Made by a program: the position numbers and the translations under genes. This document shows positions 13,073-21,230 of a stretch of DNA of 27,051 bases, in pieces. Source of the stretch: Bacteroidaceae bacterium (lineage in GTDB: Bacteria > Bacteroidota > Bacteroidia > Bacteroidales > Bacteroidaceae). Within the stretch, counting starts at the first letter, position 1; every line of letters starts with the position of its first letter. Under the pieces are notes generated by a model. The model saw only the letters and a list, made by a program, of their open reading frames with translations, ran no database searches and was not told where the DNA came from. The stretch is taken from contig CAAGHW010000090.1 of assembly GCA_900769765.1 (NCBI GenBank), positions 1 through 27,051 on the forward strand. Direction: 5' to 3'.

Positions 13073-14365
13073 TCAAATGAAAATAAACTTCAGAACAAAC
13101 AATAATGCAAGTACATACATCATAGGTGTAATTTTCTTAAACTTACCACACAGCATATTCAGAACAACATACGACAGCAGACCGAGCATGATACCGTTGG
13201 AGATTGAATATGACAACGGCATCATTATGATGCATACAAATGCCGGGATTGACTCACAATAATCTTCAAAGGGTATCTTTCTGACAGGTTCAAGCATCAA
13301 CATTCCGACAATCACAAGTGCCGGTGTCGTTGCTGCAGCCGGTATAGACAAGAACAACGGGGAGAAGAACAATGCCACCGCAAAGCATACAGCAACAGCA
13401 AATGCTGTAAGACCCGAGCGTCCGCCCTGAGCCACACCGGCAGCACTCTCAACGTATGTTGTAGTCGTTGATGTACCAAGCACAGCTCCTGCTGCAGTGG
13501 CGATAGAGTCGGCCATAAAAGCCTCTTTTATTCTATATATATTACCTTTTTCATCAACCATATTTGCCTTTGTACATACACCGACAAGAGTTCCTACCGT
13601 ATCAAAGATATCGAAAAAGAGGAGTGTAAATACAACAATAAGCATATCGAGCGTAAATATATTCTCGAACTGGAACTGACAGAAAATGGGTGCAACCGAT
13701 TCCGGACGGGACAACACACCCTGAAACTCGGTAACGCCCAACGGTATACCGATAATCATGGTTATGATGATACCAAGCAACATTGCGGCAGGTACCTTCA
13801 TTGCATACATCACTGCCGTTATTACGATACCGATTAAGGCGAGCAATGCAGAACCGGATTTTATATCACCGAGTGCCACGAATGTAGCTTCGTCGCCGAC
13901 GATAACTCCACCACTCTGCAATCCGATGAAAGCGATGAACAGACCTATACCGGCACCGATGGCATGACGCAAAGTTTCAGGTATGGCCATTACTATAGCC
14001 TCGCGGACATTGGTAATGGTAAGCACAATAAATATGAGACCTTCAATGAGAACTGCCGTCAGAGCGAACTGCCATGAGTATCCCATGCCAAGACATATCG
14101 TATATACGAAGAAAGCATTAAGACCCATTCCCGGAGCCAGACCAAAAGGAAGTTTTCCCCAGAATGCCATCACAAGACAACCCACAATGGCCGCCAGGGC
14201 GGTTGATGTAAACACAGCACCCGTAGGCATACCTTCCAAGACGCTGAACATTGCAGGATTTACTGCCAAGATATAAGACATGGTAAGGAATGTTGTAACA
14301 CCTGCAATAATCTCGGTTTTGACAGTAGTCTTTGCCGAATCGAATCCAAATAGTTTTTTAAGCAT
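13073..14365 (-). CDS. NCS2-family purine permease (AzgA/PbuG type)
   Basis: A 430-residue inner-membrane protein with about 13-14 hydrophobic segments. Family blocks are present: TEIIAGVTTFLTMSYILAVNP near the N-terminus, PFGLAPGMGLNAFFVYT, IPETLRHAIGAGIGLFIAFIGL, FFDIFDTVGTLVGV, and STTTTYVESAAGVAQGGRSGLTA, which together mark the AzgA-like branch of NCS2 (adenine, guanine or hypoxanthine uptake by proton symport). Its start lies 50 bases after the stop of the Tsx-like DUF5020 gene on the same strand, so the two likely form an outer plus inner membrane uptake pair. A GC-rich hairpin lies between them. The exact base transported cannot be read from the sequence. Confidence 0.93.
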   Translation of the reverse strand: MLKKLFGFDSAKTTVKTEIIAGVTTFLTMSYILAVNPAMFSVLEGMPTGAVFTSTALAAIVGCLVMAFWGKLPFGLAPGMGLNAFFVYTICLGMGYSWQFALTAVLIEGLIFIVLTITNVREAIVMAIPETLRHAIGAGIGLFIAFIGLQSGGVIVGDEATFVALGDIKSGSALLALIGIVITAVMYAMKVPAAMLLGIIITMIIGIPLGVTEFQGVLSRPESVAPIFCQFQFENIFTLDMLIVVFTLLFFDIFDTVGTLVGVCTKANMVDEKGNIYRIKEAFMADSIATAAGAVLGTSTTTTYVESAAGVAQGGRSGLTAFAVAVCFAVALFFSPLFLSIPAAATTPALVIVGMLMLEPVRKIPFEDYCESIPAFVCIIMMPLSYSISNGIMLGLLSYVVLNMLCGKFKKITPMMYVLALLFVLKFIFI

Positions 14366-14382
14366 TGTTGTATGGTTTTATA

Positions 14383-14397
14383 GGCTGCCGGGCAGCC
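14383..14397 (-). promoter_or_regulatory. GC-rich hairpin between the Tsx-like and permease genes
   Basis: GGCTGCC (14383-14389) and GGCAGCC (14391-14397) are complementary and separated by one base, so a stem of 5-6 pairs with a small loop is possible. In transcript sense it lies about 20 bases before the permease start codon. It could stabilise or weaken expression of the downstream gene. No T run follows, so it is not a clear terminator. Confidence 0.45.
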
Positions 14398-14415
14398 CGG
14401 TTACTAATATTTTAA

Positions 14416-15126
14416 TCAGAAAGCATATTTGACTGCAACTGTCGGCATTGCATAGAACCCTCTATCGACAAAATTGGCCGACAGCTCCACTTCTGTACCA
14501 AGACTCAGGTTCACATTCTCCATACCCTTGATTCTGTTCAGGTTCACCCACAGCTGAGGCTCGGCAATGAATATGAACTCCGTGTTCTGCCAACCCCTTA
14601 TCTCGCGCCAGAAATCGGCGAAACCGTTGAACGACAGCCAACGGTCAAAAAAACAGAGATTCCATACGGCCGTTATCTGAAAGTTATGCACCTGCGGTTC
14701 GGCTTTGAAGCCTGTTGTTCCCGGTATCAGCTTGTACATTGCCGACAGCGACCAGGTCTTGCTCCAATCCCCGGAATGGCCCGAGTATGTAAGACCACCC
14801 AGCCAGGCATTGTTGTATGAGCCGTTTGCAATATCCAACCCACCATTGTACTCAACGTGCAACGACAGCCAGTCCATCCTGCTGTTTTGCCAGAAGCAGA
14901 ACTCTCGCGCAATCTCTCCGTATGCACCGCTTGCCTTTGGGTTGAAGTCCATATCTATGAAGAAGAAGGTGCTGCCTACCTTGTCGGGGCGGAACATCTC
15001 TACAGTCGAAGTCAGACACCTTCTTTCAAAATCATAATGCAGTTCAAGATTCTGTCCAACAACATTGACAGAGATAAACATCAGCAGCAACATTGTCAAA
15101 ACTGCGCCATATGGGAATGTTTTCAT
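14416..15126 (-). CDS. DUF5020 outer-membrane protein, Tsx-like nucleoside channel
   Basis: A 236-residue protein with a signal peptide ending in SVNVVGQ (cleavage near residue 24). The rest is made of aromatic-rich amphipathic strands and ends in ...PTVAVKYAF, with the terminal Phe expected of an outer-membrane barrel. The stretch LELHYDFERRCLTSTVEMFRPDKVGSTFFFIDMDF fits the DUF5020 family, which is related to the nucleoside channel Tsx. It lies upstream of a purine permease on the same strand, which supports nucleoside or nucleobase uptake. The assignment rests on pattern recognition and gene context. A TATATTTG element on the minus strand is positioned upstream. Confidence 0.82.
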   Translation of the reverse strand: MKTFPYGAVLTMLLLMFISVNVVGQNLELHYDFERRCLTSTVEMFRPDKVGSTFFFIDMDFNPKASGAYGEIAREFCFWQNSRMDWLSLHVEYNGGLDIANGSYNNAWLGGLTYSGHSGDWSKTWSLSAMYKLIPGTTGFKAEPQVHNFQITAVWNLCFFDRWLSFNGFADFWREIRGWQNTEFIFIAEPQLWVNLNRIKGMENVNLSLGTEVELSANFVDRGFYAMPTVAVKYAF

Positions 15127-15146
15127 AGTTTTCCAGATTTTGCTTG

Positions 15147-15154
15147 CAAATATA
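15147..15154 (-). promoter_or_regulatory. Candidate -7 element for the Tsx-like/permease unit
   Basis: On the minus strand this reads TATATTTG, fitting TAnnTTTG, about 20 bases upstream of the start codon. No -33 TTG is seen at the usual distance. Confidence 0.45.
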
Positions 15155-15277
15155 CATCTGTTATGAAAAGTAAAAGGATATATATGACAAAAATCAATCT
15201 GACACCCTTATTTTTTCACATTCGTGAGTATATATTAATATATAAAGGCGTATTTAACATTTTTTGTTTATATGTTG

Positions 15278-15308
15278 TTTGATTTTAGAATCATTTGTTC
15301 TATTTTCG
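15278..15308 (+). promoter_or_regulatory. Candidate promoter of the SusCD/TlpA operon
   Basis: TTTG (15278-15281) and TATTTTCG (15301-15308) are 19 bases apart. The -7 element departs from TAnnTTTG at one position. The predicted start near 15315 leaves a leader of about 40 bases that contains an interrupted dyad. Confidence 0.45.
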
Positions 15309-15327
15309 CCACTATTAAAGCATATTT

Positions 15328-15344
15328 TGCCTTTAATTAAGGCA
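15328..15344. promoter_or_regulatory. Operator-like dyad at the head of the SusCD/TlpA operon
   Basis: TGCCTT (15328-15333) and AAGGCA (15339-15344) form an inverted repeat around TAATT, just downstream of the candidate promoter and 12 bases before the first start codon. It could bind a regulator or form a small leader hairpin. Confidence 0.4.
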
Positions 15345-15355
15345 TAATTATATAA

Positions 15356-16336
15356 ATGATTAAAACTATGAAAAAAGGTCTGTTTTCGGCAGTAGTTGCT
15401 TTTTTTGCACTTTCAACTGCCATAAATGCACAACAAAGAACGACACTCAGTGCCGAGATATATGGTTATCAAAGAGACATGGTCTATTTTGACTGTATTC
15501 AGACGCCGCTTATTGCACAAGAGTTCTATACAAACCCGGGTGAAGAGCATATATACAATTTCGATTGCGACAGATTGGTATGTATCTCAATCAACGGACG
15601 AACCAATGTGCTTTTGCAACCGGGCGACAGCCTTCATGTAAACATCAACTACGACGGCAAGAATGTCAGCGTAGAATACAGCGGTTGTGAGCGTGCCGTA
15701 AACAACAACAGGTTGTTGAGCAACCTGAACAGCATCAAACGCACTCTACGTTACAAGAACCAGCTTCTTGGCTGTGCAGCCCTCGACATCAAGCCAAAAA
15801 GCAGAATTGACGACTCGCGAGTATTGATGGAGAAAGTAAAGGCTCTCATTGAAAAGAGCCCTGCAAGTGCCGAGGCCAAGAACTATGTAATGGCATTGAC
15901 CGAATACGACGTTTACCTTTCGTTCATGGAATATCCTGTGATGTACCAGAGCGTACGTGGCGTTGCAATAGACCAGCAGGAAATAGGCGACTATTGGAAT
16001 ATAATGGACGGCTATGTCACACGAAACGACACCGAAGCGATGAACTGCCCCGAATATGCCAGCCTGCTTATGCGCTACTGCTTCTATATAAAAGAGAAGG
16101 CTGCCAACGAGAAAGGTGAGACATATACCATGCCAAACAATCTGGAGGACATGTATAACGAACTCGCATGCTTCTATGACGGACAACAAAGAGATTTTCT
16201 TCTCTATACCTTGCTGTGCAACTTCATCAGAAACGGACAGGATATAGAAAGAGCAGATGCCCTCTATAAGGACTATACCGAAAAATACAACAATGACAAA
16301 TACTACAGAAGTATCCTCGACCTACTTCTGCAATAA
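15356..16336 (+). CDS. Cys-rich exported protein, first gene of the SusCD/TlpA operon
   Basis: A 326-residue protein with a cleavable signal peptide (MKKGLFSAVVAFFALSTAINA then QQ). The ATG at 15368 would give the cleaner signal peptide; the ATG at 15356 adds four residues. The region NFDCDRLVCISINGRTNVLLQPGDSLHVNINYDGK resembles the N-terminal beta domain (DUF4369-like: ...v.l.pGDsl.v...) of TlpA-type proteins encoded downstream, but there is no thioredoxin domain or CxxC. The mature part holds nine scattered Cys residues, unusual for a periplasmic Bacteroidetes protein. The C-terminal half is helical in appearance. Its gene is 27 bases before susC, so it is probably part of the uptake system. 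I cannot name its function. Confidence 0.7.
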   Translation: MIKTMKKGLFSAVVAFFALSTAINAQQRTTLSAEIYGYQRDMVYFDCIQTPLIAQEFYTNPGEEHIYNFDCDRLVCISINGRTNVLLQPGDSLHVNINYDGKNVSVEYSGCERAVNNNRLLSNLNSIKRTLRYKNQLLGCAALDIKPKSRIDDSRVLMEKVKALIEKSPASAEAKNYVMALTEYDVYLSFMEYPVMYQSVRGVAIDQQEIGDYWNIMDGYVTRNDTEAMNCPEYASLLMRYCFYIKEKAANEKGETYTMPNNLEDMYNELACFYDGQQRDFLLYTLLCNFIRNGQDIERADALYKDYTEKYNNDKYYRSILDLLLQ

Positions 16337-16363
16337 CAACAGACAATAAATGAGACAACACAT

Positions 16364-19300
16364 ATGAGAAAAGCTAATTCGAATATAAGGTTTTTCTGCA
16401 AGATAGCCATTGCCTTGTTGGTATTATTGTGCAACACAGCAACCTTGCAGGCACAGGACGCCGGTAACTGGAAGGACAAGGCGATTACTCTGCGCGTGAG
16501 CAACAAGCCTTTGGGAAAAGTGCTGGAGATGGTTGCCGATGCGGCCGGAGCAAATATTACATTGCAGGGAGTATCTCTATGGAACATCAACAAGGCGACC
16601 AGCCTTGCTGTCAAGGACAAGCCACTCGACAAAGTGCTCGATGACCTTATCGGCGACCAGAATATAAAGATACGCTATGAGGGCGACAACCAGATTATCG
16701 TTGAGCCCGATGAAAAGGACGAGAACAAGAGCGTAGAGCTTGATGTTTCGGGACAGATTCTTGACCGCGACACACAAGAGCCCCTTATCGGTGCAACCGT
16801 ACTCATAACAGACGGTTCAGGTAAAGGTTCAAGGGGATGTGTAACCGACCTTGACGGTAAGTTCAGCTTGCGCTTGAACAAGAAGGAGTCCATAACAATC
16901 TCATACGTGGGATACGAGACTGTTTCAAAACAGATTCTAAAGACAGAGAACAACCTTGTAGTAGAACTCAAGCCAAGTATCGAATTCGACGAGGTTGTTA
17001 TCACCGGTATAAGCCGACGCAGCAAGAACAGCTTTACAGGTAACTATGTCGAGGTTAAAGGTGATGAGCTTCGCAAGATGAACCCGACAAATATCCTCAA
17101 GAGCTTGCAGTTCTTTGACCCGAGTTTCAAAATTATCGAAGACAACAGTGCAGGTTCCGACCCGAATGCAGAGCCTAAATTCCAGATTCGCGGTGACCAG
17201 TCGCTAGGTTCAAAATCAATGAACAGCATGGACCTTATGCTCGACAATGTATCGAGCCGTCCAAACACTCCGTTGTTCGTTCTTGACGGTTTCACCGTTC
17301 CTATGAGCCGCATTCTTGACCTTGACCCGGAGCGTGTGGAAAGCATAACAATCCTTAAGGATGCAGCAGCTACATCGGTATACGGTTCGCGTGCAGCTAA
17401 CGGCGTTGTTGTTGTAGAGACAAAGGTTGCTCCTGACGGTGCATTGTCGGTATCATACAACGGTACAATGACAATCCAGACACCCGACCTCACCGACTAC
17501 AACATGATGAATGCAGCCGAAAAGCTCGACACAGAATGGAGAGCCGGCCTTTACGACCCCAACAACGCAAACGACATGAATCTTTACAACAGATATCTGC
17601 GTTACGTTTTGGGTGGCGTGGACAGCTACTGGTTGTCAAGACCTTTGCGTACAGCAATCCAGCACCGTCATTCGGCGAGTGTTGCCGGTGGTACAGACGT
17701 ATTCCGATACAGTCTCGACCTTAACCTTGCAATGCAACCCGGTGTGATGAAGGAATCAGAGAATCAGACCAAAGGTGTGAACTTCAACATGACCTATCTG
17801 AAGAACAAGTTCACCATGCGTACAAACATCAGTTTGTCGGAATCGGACAGCAAGAATTCACCATACGGTTCTTTCTCGCAATATACACGACTGAACCAAT
17901 ACTATATCCCCACAGACAATGAGGGCAATCAGAAGAAGGTTCTCGACAACTACATTGTTGGAGGTCAGAGCAGAACCATCACAAACCCCTTATATGACGC
18001 AACGGTAGGTATCAAGGATATCACGAACAGCCTTACCATCGCAACAAACCTGAGCATGGAGTATATGATTCTTGACAACCTTCGTATAACAGAACAGCTC
18101 TCATATACAAGAGGTATGGCCGGAACAGACAAGTTCACTCCTGCCGACCACACAAGTTTTGAGCTCGAGGATGACCTCACACGCCGAGGCAGCTACTACA
18201 AGAGTTCAGGTAACATGTCATCGTGGTCGAGCAACTTCGGTATCAACTACAACCTCGTACTCGGCAAGCACCTGATAAGTGCGTTCGGTAACTGGACTGT
18301 CAACGAGGACCGTAACGACTATGTGAACCTGTCGGCTACAGGATACCCCGACCCGCACATGGATGAATTCATCTTCGGTAACAAGATGGAGACCGACATG
18401 AGCAATATCGGTACCGAGAACATTTCCCGTTCAATAGGTCTCATCGGTCAGCTCTCGTACAGCTACGACAACCGATACTCATTGGATTTCAACATCAGCG
18501 GTGAAGCCTCATCGCGCTATGCGAAACACGAGCTTGTTCCTTTCTGGTCTGTGGGAGGACGTTGGAATGCGCATAACGAGAAATGGCTATCGGGATATGT
18601 ATCGAACCTTGTGTTCCGTGCAAGCTATGGTGTTACAGGTGAGCAGAACTTCAGCCCCTCTGACGCCATTGAATACTACAGCTATTCCGAAACAATGCGT
18701 CCTTATCAGTCGTTCCCTGTTCTTGGAGCGATGTTGTTAGGACTCAACAACACAGAACTCGGCTGGGCAAAGACACACAACACAAGTTTCTCTCTGGACT
18801 TCGGATTCTGGAAGAACCGTGTAAACGTAAGTGTCAACTATTATAACAACATTACAAAAGAGTTGCTCACAAGCTATGACCTTGCACCTTCAACAGGTTA
18901 TTCAAGCATGGTGATGAATGCCGGTGAGTTGCAGAACAGAGGTTTTGACGCTTCGGTAAATATCATTGCCCTGCAGAACATACGTAAAGAGTTCTTCTGG
19001 ACAATCAATGCAAATGCCAACCACAACAAGAACAAGATCCGCAAATTGTCGGAATACCTGAAGAAGGTAAACGAGGCACAGATGAGTTCAGCCTCAGCCC
19101 CACTACCTCAATATCGCGAAGGACAATCTACTACAACCCTGTATGTAGTACGCTCGTTGGGTGTTGACCCTGTTACAGGTAAGGAGGTATACCTGAAGCG
19201 CGATGGCACAAAAACATTTGTATGGGATGCAAATGACAAGGTTCCCGTCGGCGACACCAATCCTACGATAAGCGGAACACTCTCTACAAGCATAAATTGG

Positions 19301-19726
19301 AAGGATTTGTCATGCTCACTTGGTTTCTCTTACAAATATGGTGGTATTGTATATAACCAGACATTGGTTGACAAGATTGAAAACCAGAATGTTGCATACA
19401 ACCTTGACCGCCGTGCAGGCGAAGGACGTTGGGAAAAGCCCGGTGATGTTACAAGCTATGTAGGTTTCAGCCCCACAGGAGCGGGAACACCTGCAAGCAC
19501 ACGTTTCATAATGGAGGATAACGAGATTCGATTTGCAACAATCAATGTAGGTTACCGATTCAAAGGTGACAAATTCAAATTATTGCGATTTGCGAATATC
19601 GATGTTATGGCATTGAACTTTACTACAAACGACATAGCACGTATCTCACGTATAAAGATGGAGAGAGGTCTTGACTATCCGTTTGCACGTTCATACACAC
19701 TATCATTGTCTGTGATATTCAAATAA
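16364..19726 (+). CDS. SusC/RagA-family TonB-dependent outer-membrane transporter with STN domain
   Basis: An 1120-residue protein: signal peptide (residues 1-31), secretin/TonB short N-terminal (STN) domain (about 40-114, ITLRVSNKPLGKVLEMVADA...), carboxypeptidase-D-like beta domain (about 126-204, VSGQILDRDTQEPLIGATV), TonB plug (from about 208, with ESITILKDAAATSVYGSRAANGVVVVETK, a SusC-family hallmark), and a large C-terminal 22-strand barrel ending in SYTLSLSVIFK. It pairs with the SusD-like lipoprotein encoded next to import a nutrient across the outer membrane using TonB energy. STN domains usually signal to a FecR-type anti-sigma factor, but none is encoded in this window. Together with SusD, DUF4843 and PKD-like proteins the set resembles the four-part complex BT2261-2264 of B. 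thetaiotaomicron (recalled, not checked), in which a peptide was seen bound. Confidence 0.95.
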   Translation: MRKANSNIRFFCKIAIALLVLLCNTATLQAQDAGNWKDKAITLRVSNKPLGKVLEMVADAAGANITLQGVSLWNINKATSLAVKDKPLDKVLDDLIGDQNIKIRYEGDNQIIVEPDEKDENKSVELDVSGQILDRDTQEPLIGATVLITDGSGKGSRGCVTDLDGKFSLRLNKKESITISYVGYETVSKQILKTENNLVVELKPSIEFDEVVITGISRRSKNSFTGNYVEVKGDELRKMNPTNILKSLQFFDPSFKIIEDNSAGSDPNAEPKFQIRGDQSLGSKSMNSMDLMLDNVSSRPNTPLFVLDGFTVPMSRILDLDPERVESITILKDAAATSVYGSRAANGVVVVETKVAPDGALSVSYNGTMTIQTPDLTDYNMMNAAEKLDTEWRAGLYDPNNANDMNLYNRYLRYVLGGVDSYWLSRPLRTAIQHRHSASVAGGTDVFRYSLDLNLAMQPGVMKESENQTKGVNFNMTYLKNKFTMRTNISLSESDSKNSPYGSFSQYTRLNQYYIPTDNEGNQKKVLDNYIVGGQSRTITNPLYDATVGIKDITNSLTIATNLSMEYMILDNLRITEQLSYTRGMAGTDKFTPADHTSFELEDDLTRRGSYYKSSGNMSSWSSNFGINYNLVLGKHLISAFGNWTVNEDRNDYVNLSATGYPDPHMDEFIFGNKMETDMSNIGTENISRSIGLIGQLSYSYDNRYSLDFNISGEASSRYAKHELVPFWSVGGRWNAHNEKWLSGYVSNLVFRASYGVTGEQNFSPSDAIEYYSYSETMRPYQSFPVLGAMLLGLNNTELGWAKTHNTSFSLDFGFWKNRVNVSVNYYNNITKELLTSYDLAPSTGYSSMVMNAGELQNRGFDASVNIIALQNIRKEFFWTINANANHNKNKIRKLSEYLKKVNEAQMSSASAPLPQYREGQSTTTLYVVRSLGVDPVTGKEVYLKRDGTKTFVWDANDKVPVGDTNPTISGTLSTSINWKDLSCSLGFSYKYGGIVYNQTLVDKIENQNVAYNLDRRAGEGRWEKPGDVTSYVGFSPTGAGTPASTRFIMEDNEIRFATINVGYRFKGDKFKLLRFANIDVMALNFTTNDIARISRIKMERGLDYPFARSYTLSLSVIFK

Positions 19727-19752
19727 AAGTTTACCACTAAAGACTATTTAAT

Positions 19753-21207
19753 ATGAAAAAGACCATATATATATTATTTGCTACGCTGATAGCTGCATTT
19801 TCATTCACATCATGTTCGGAATGGCTTGACGAAGTCCCCAAGACCGATGTACCTGCCACACAGTTGTTTGAAACCGAGAATGGTTTCATGAGTTCTCTTG
19901 CCGGACTGTATATCACAATGACCAACGAAGATACATACGGCAAGAATATGAGTTTCGGACTTGTGGAGCAACTTGCACAGATGTATGACAAGCTACCGGA
20001 CCAAGTAAGCAATCCAAACAACATATATATATACGACAGCGACGGCACCGGGTTTAATACAAAAGGGTCACTTGCAAGCATATGGTTGGGACAGTATCAC
20101 ATTATCGCCAACGCGAACAACCTGCTCCGATGGCTCGATTTGAACGGAGCGAGTGTCATCAAGAACGACGACACACGTAATATGCTTCGCGGTGAGGCTC
20201 TCGCCATACGTGCATATCTCCATTTTGACCTGTTGCGCGGTTGGGGTCCTATGAACTATTCCGGCAACCCTGATGCAAAGTCAATGAGATGTATTCCCTA
20301 CCGTACCGTTGCCGACAAGTCAAAACAGCCCCTTCTTAAAGCTGAAGACGTCGTAAAGTACATCATAAAAGACCTTGAAGATGCTAAAACACTTCTAAGC
20401 TACGAGAAAGAGATCTCTTTGGGAAACAAAGTGCATCGCGACAGACGATTCCGATTCAACTACCACGCAATAAACGCTGTACTTGCGCGTGTTTACAACT
20501 ATGCAGGTGAAACAAAGAAGGCAAGAGATTGCGCCGTGGATGTAATAGACAATTGCGGACTAAGCCTAATGAGCGGAAATGATGGAGATCCTATTCTGTT
20601 TGACGAGGTTCTCTGTGGACTGAGCATGCACGAGTTAAAAGAGAACCTGTCAGAATATTTCTCTGAAGGCGATAAAATAGAGATAAAGAACTACGTTACT
20701 CTAACTACAGCAAGCAAATTGTTTGAGACTACAGGAGCCGAGAGTGAAGACATGCGTGCAAAGAGCACCGCATTCATAAAGGATAACGAACGTTGGTTAA
20801 GCAAAAAATATATTGACAATGACAACCAGGTTATTCCTTTAATACGTCTGCCAGAGATGTATTATATAGTTTGTGAGACATCCGAAGGTGATGAAGCCGC
20901 CGAATATGTAAACACAGTTCGTAACAAACGAGGTATATCCATCAGCAAAAACGTGACATGTAACACTGAAGAAGAGATTATAGATGCTTTGAACAAAGAG
21001 TATCGTAAGGAATTCTATGCAGAAGGCCAATACTTCTGGTTCTTGAAATCACATGGATTGACAGGACCTCTAGTTCACAACAGCGGAGTTACATTAGTTG
21101 AAGAAAACTTCATATTCCCATTGCCGGACAACGAAAAAGAGTATGGCTGGACCGAAGTGAACGACGAGAATGAGAATAATACCGAGGAGAATACACCCAA
21201 CGTTTAA
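19753..21207 (+). CDS. SusD/RagB-family nutrient-binding lipoprotein
   Basis: A 484-residue lipoprotein: signal peptide with lipobox FTSC (Cys at residue 21), then SEWLDEVPKTDVPATQLFETENGF, the conserved SusD opening. The middle holds AEALAIRAYLHFDLLR-like sequence (RGEALAIRAYLHFDLLRGWG), the TPR-forming core, and the C-terminus has PLIRLPEMYYIVCE and EYRKEFYAEGQYFWFLKS, both typical. Acidic residues right after the Cys (SE) suit surface export. It is the lid and binding subunit of the SusC transporter encoded 26 bases upstream. The substrate is not evident, since no glycoside hydrolase or peptidase is present in the visible part of the operon. Confidence 0.95.
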   Translation: MKKTIYILFATLIAAFSFTSCSEWLDEVPKTDVPATQLFETENGFMSSLAGLYITMTNEDTYGKNMSFGLVEQLAQMYDKLPDQVSNPNNIYIYDSDGTGFNTKGSLASIWLGQYHIIANANNLLRWLDLNGASVIKNDDTRNMLRGEALAIRAYLHFDLLRGWGPMNYSGNPDAKSMRCIPYRTVADKSKQPLLKAEDVVKYIIKDLEDAKTLLSYEKEISLGNKVHRDRRFRFNYHAINAVLARVYNYAGETKKARDCAVDVIDNCGLSLMSGNDGDPILFDEVLCGLSMHELKENLSEYFSEGDKIEIKNYVTLTTASKLFETTGAESEDMRAKSTAFIKDNERWLSKKYIDNDNQVIPLIRLPEMYYIVCETSEGDEAAEYVNTVRNKRGISISKNVTCNTEEEIIDALNKEYRKEFYAEGQYFWFLKSHGLTGPLVHNSGVTLVEENFIFPLPDNEKEYGWTEVNDENENNTEENTPNV

Positions 21208-21230
21208 CTATGTACACAAATAGAATAGAT

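Noticed and set aside
17044..17493. Long minus-strand open frame inside susC
   Set aside because: It mirrors a strongly supported SusC coding region and its translation has no recognisable feature, so it is a shadow frame.
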